From Streptomyces collinus (GTDB taxonomy: Bacteria > Actinomycetota > Actinomycetes > Streptomycetales > Streptomycetaceae): a DNA stretch of 64,000 bases. Positions 62,521 through 64,000 of this stretch are shown here, piece after piece (position 1 is the first letter of the stretch; the number at the start of each line of letters is the position of its first letter). The notes under the pieces are model-generated. The model was not told where the DNA came from and made no database searches. It was given only the letters and a program-made list of their open reading frames with translations. The position numbers and the translations under genes are program-made. The stretch lies in contig NZ_CP133771.1 of assembly GCF_031348265.1 (NCBI RefSeq), forward strand, positions 3,100,001 through 3,164,000, in the 5' to 3' direction.

Positions 62521-62774
62521 CGGTGTCCCTCCCTCTGGGTTCTCACGGATACGCGACGGCCGCGACGGGTGTTCACCTGGGGAGGCCGCGTACGCCTCGG
62601 GTGGGAGACCTCCGGCGCGGGGCCGTAGCGGGCGGGGAGTTGTCGCTCGCACTTCGCTCCTGCCAAAGCAAAGCGGCCTCCCGCGCCGGAGGCGATCTGG
62701 GCCCGGGACACGCCCGGGAGGGGGAACTCGTGGTCTTCCGTGCTGTCGCCCGTGGTGCAGGTGCGGGTGGTCAT
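62517..62774 (-). pseudogene. iolB: iolB remnant (5-deoxy-glucuronate isomerase), large internal deletion
   Basis: An 85-codon frame in the place where iolB is expected. Its middle (IASGAGGRFALAGAKCERQLPARYGPAPEV) matches the conserved region of IolB that normally lies near residues 95-125. The first 20 residues (MTTRTCTTGDSTEDHEFPLPG) are all that is left before it, and the remaining two thirds of the about 290-residue enzyme are gone. The metal-binding HxH/E region is missing, so no isomerase activity is possible. The short frame still ends in an ATGA overlap with iolD, so ribosomes may pass through it to iolD. Confidence 0.8.
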
Positions 62775-62784
62775 GAGGCGGCCC

Positions 62785-63666
62785 TCACAGCAGTCCGACG
62801 GCGGTGTCCACGGCGGCGGCCACGTCGCCGTCCGCCGGGTACAGCAGCGAACGGCCCACGACCAGCCCGCACACGGTGGGCAGTTGCAGGGCGCCGCGCC
62901 ACTTCTCGTACGCCCCGTCCTGATCGTCGCCCACCTCGCCGCCGAGCAGCACGGCGGGCAGCGTCGAGGTGGCCATGACCTCGGCCATGTCGTCGGGGTT
63001 GTCCGTGACCGGGACCTTCAGCCAGGTGTAGGCGGAGCTGCCGCCGAGACCCGAGGCGATGGCGATCGACTTGGTGACGGCCTCGGCGGAGAGGTCGTTG
63101 CGCAGCCGGCCCCGCTCGTCGCGGTGACTGATGAACGGCTCGACGAAGACGGGGAGTTTCCGGGCGGCCATGGCGTCGACGGCCCGGGCGGTGGACTCCA
63201 GGGTCGTGAGCGAGCCGGGGTCGTCGTAGTCGATGCGCAGGAGCAGCTTGCCCGCGTCGAAGCCGAGGCGCTCGATGTCCTCGGGGCGGTGGCCGGTGAA
63301 GCGGTCGTCGAGCTCGAAGCGTGCGCCCTGGAGGCCGCCGCGGTTCATCGAGCCCAGGACGACCTTGCCGTCGAGGGCGCCGAGCAGGAGCAGGTCGTCG
63401 AGGATGTCGGCGGTGGCGAGGACGCCGTCGACGCCCGGGCGGGACAGGGCCAGGCAGAGGCGTTCGAGGAGGTCGGCGCGGTTGGCCATGGCCAGGCTGC
63501 GACCGCCGACGCCGAGGGCGCCGCGGGCCGGGTGGTCGGCGGCGACGATCATCAGGCGGCCGCTCGTGTTCAGCAGCGGCCTCCGGGGGCGGCGGGCCGC
63601 GGCTTCGGCGATCGCCTCCGGGCGGTGGCTGCGCAGGCGGACGAGTTCGGAGACGTCGACGGTCAC
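62785..63666 (-). CDS. Cgl0159-type (beta/alpha)8 aldolase-fold protein of the iol operon
   Basis: A 293-residue TIM-barrel protein of the group often annotated as Cgl0159-like or deoxyribose-phosphate aldolase-like and found in actinobacterial inositol clusters. The start LVRLRSHRPEAIAEAAARRPRRPL, then MIVAADHPARGALGVGG, VLGSMNRGGLQGARFELDDRF, LLLRIDYDDPGS, VFVEPFI and VLLGGEVG are in the order of that family. It may cleave 2-deoxy-5-keto-gluconate 6-phosphate in place of IolJ; this is inference from context. GTG 63666 overlaps the iolC stop (GTGA at 63663). The stop is 10 bases before the iolB remnant start. Confidence 0.82.
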   Translation of the reverse strand: MTVDVSELVRLRSHRPEAIAEAAARRPRRPLLNTSGRLMIVAADHPARGALGVGGRSLAMANRADLLERLCLALSRPGVDGVLATADILDDLLLLGALDGKVVLGSMNRGGLQGARFELDDRFTGHRPEDIERLGFDAGKLLLRIDYDDPGSLTTLESTARAVDAMAARKLPVFVEPFISHRDERGRLRNDLSAEAVTKSIAIASGLGGSSAYTWLKVPVTDNPDDMAEVMATSTLPAVLLGGEVGDDQDGAYEKWRGALQLPTVCGLVVGRSLLYPADGDVAAAVDTAVGLL

Positions 63667-64000
63667 TGGACGGCCCCCGCGGTGACGGCCGCCTCGATCT
63701 CGGCCGGGGTGGGCATCGCGGAGGAGCACTCCAGGCGGGAGGCGACGATGGCACCGGCGGCGTTGGCGTGCCGCATGGTCTTCTCCAGGTCCCAGCCGGC
63801 CAGCAGGCCGTGGACGAGTGAGCCGCCGAAGGCGTCGCCGGCGCCGAGGCCGTTGAGGACGGTCACGGGCAGCGGCGGGACCTCGGCGCTCTCGCCGGCG
63901 CTGTTCACCGCGAGGACGCCCTTGGGGCCCTGCTTGACGACGGCCAGCTCGACACCGGCGTCCAGGAGGGCGCGGGCGGCGGCGTGGGGTTCGCGCACGC
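63663..64000 (-). CDS. iolC: 5-dehydro-2-deoxygluconokinase, C-terminal part (window edge)
   Basis: About 112 C-terminal residues of a PfkB-family sugar kinase; the start lies beyond the right edge. The second PfkB signature with the catalytic base is visible: NGLGAGDAFGGSLVHGLL (Asp in GAGD), preceded by VELAVVKQGPKGVLAV. The normal signature reads DTxGAGDxF; here it is VLNGLGAGDAF, as in IolC. It should phosphorylate 2-deoxy-5-keto-gluconate. It is the first visible gene of the iol run on this strand and overlaps the next gene by 4 bases. Confidence 0.87.
   Translation of the reverse strand, partial: VREPHAAARALLDAGVELAVVKQGPKGVLAVNSAGESAEVPPLPVTVLNGLGAGDAFGGSLVHGLLAGWDLEKTMRHANAAGAIVASRLECSSAMPTPAEIEAAVTAGAVQ

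Overview
The window is high-GC actinobacterial DNA and almost certainly a Streptomyces chromosome. Third positions are strongly G/C, GTG starts and GTGA/ATGA stop-start overlaps are common, and several landmark genes are present: a chitosan-oligosaccharide (csn) operon, SsbB next to the sporulation dynamin pair DynA/DynB, a MelC1/MelC2 tyrosinase pair, sortase-type LAXTG/LPXTG surface proteins and a myo-inositol (iol) operon. The order csn - ssbB - dynAB - melC resembles, from memory, the core region around SCO2657-SCO2700 of S. coelicolor. Calls rest on motifs visible in the translations; no database search was run.

Layout. 1-3.1 kb: two coupled small genes cut by the left edge, an HNH nuclease and an MscS channel. 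3.1-10 kb: csnR-csnE-csnF-csnG-csnH-csnK, preceded by a -35/-10 pair and a perfect 15-bp palindrome. The operon encodes uptake, phosphorylation and hydrolysis of glucosamine oligomers. 10.5-21.3 kb: a seven-gene signalling cassette (GlnX-like membrane sensor, GlnH-like binding protein, coiled-coil protein, PknG-like kinase with TPR tail, PP2C phosphatase, VWA protein, zinc-ribbon/FHA protein). It looks like an extended version of the mycobacterial GlnX-GlnH-PknG amino-acid sensing system. 21.3-28.1 kb: PCMT-like methyltransferase, group II truncated globin, thioesterase, EttA, a GlxA-type regulator and a GAPDH.

28.1-34.4 kb: a thioester-domain (TQXA) surface protein, SsbB, DynB, DynA and tRNA-Arg(TCT). 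34.8-46.3 kb: an aromatic-catabolism cluster. An MFS transporter and a LysR regulator face an operon of FAH hydrolase, cyclase, flavin monooxygenase, amidohydrolase, extradiol (VOC) dioxygenase, second FAH hydrolase, SDR, a broken SDR and a 2-hydroxyacid dehydrogenase. The enzyme set implies ring hydroxylation, meta-cleavage and hydrolysis, but the substrate cannot be named from sequence. 46.5-48 kb: melC2/melC1.

48.4-53.4 kb is accessory: a repeat-rich LPXTG protein, a small zinc-motif protein, two tandemly duplicated Asn-rich secreted peptides, relics of insertion elements and a small secreted Cys protein. 53.9-59 kb: an unusual ABC exporter whose ATPase is fused to a secreted S15/X-Pro-type peptidase, then a subtilase. 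59.1-64 kb (minus strand): iolC (cut by the right edge), a Cgl0159-type aldolase-fold protein, a heavily deleted iolB remnant, iolD and iolA/mmsA.

The strongest candidates for something new are the extended kinase/phosphatase/FHA cassette, the peptidase-ABC fusion, the aromatic cluster, the duplicated secreted peptides and the collapsed iolB inside an otherwise normal iol operon.
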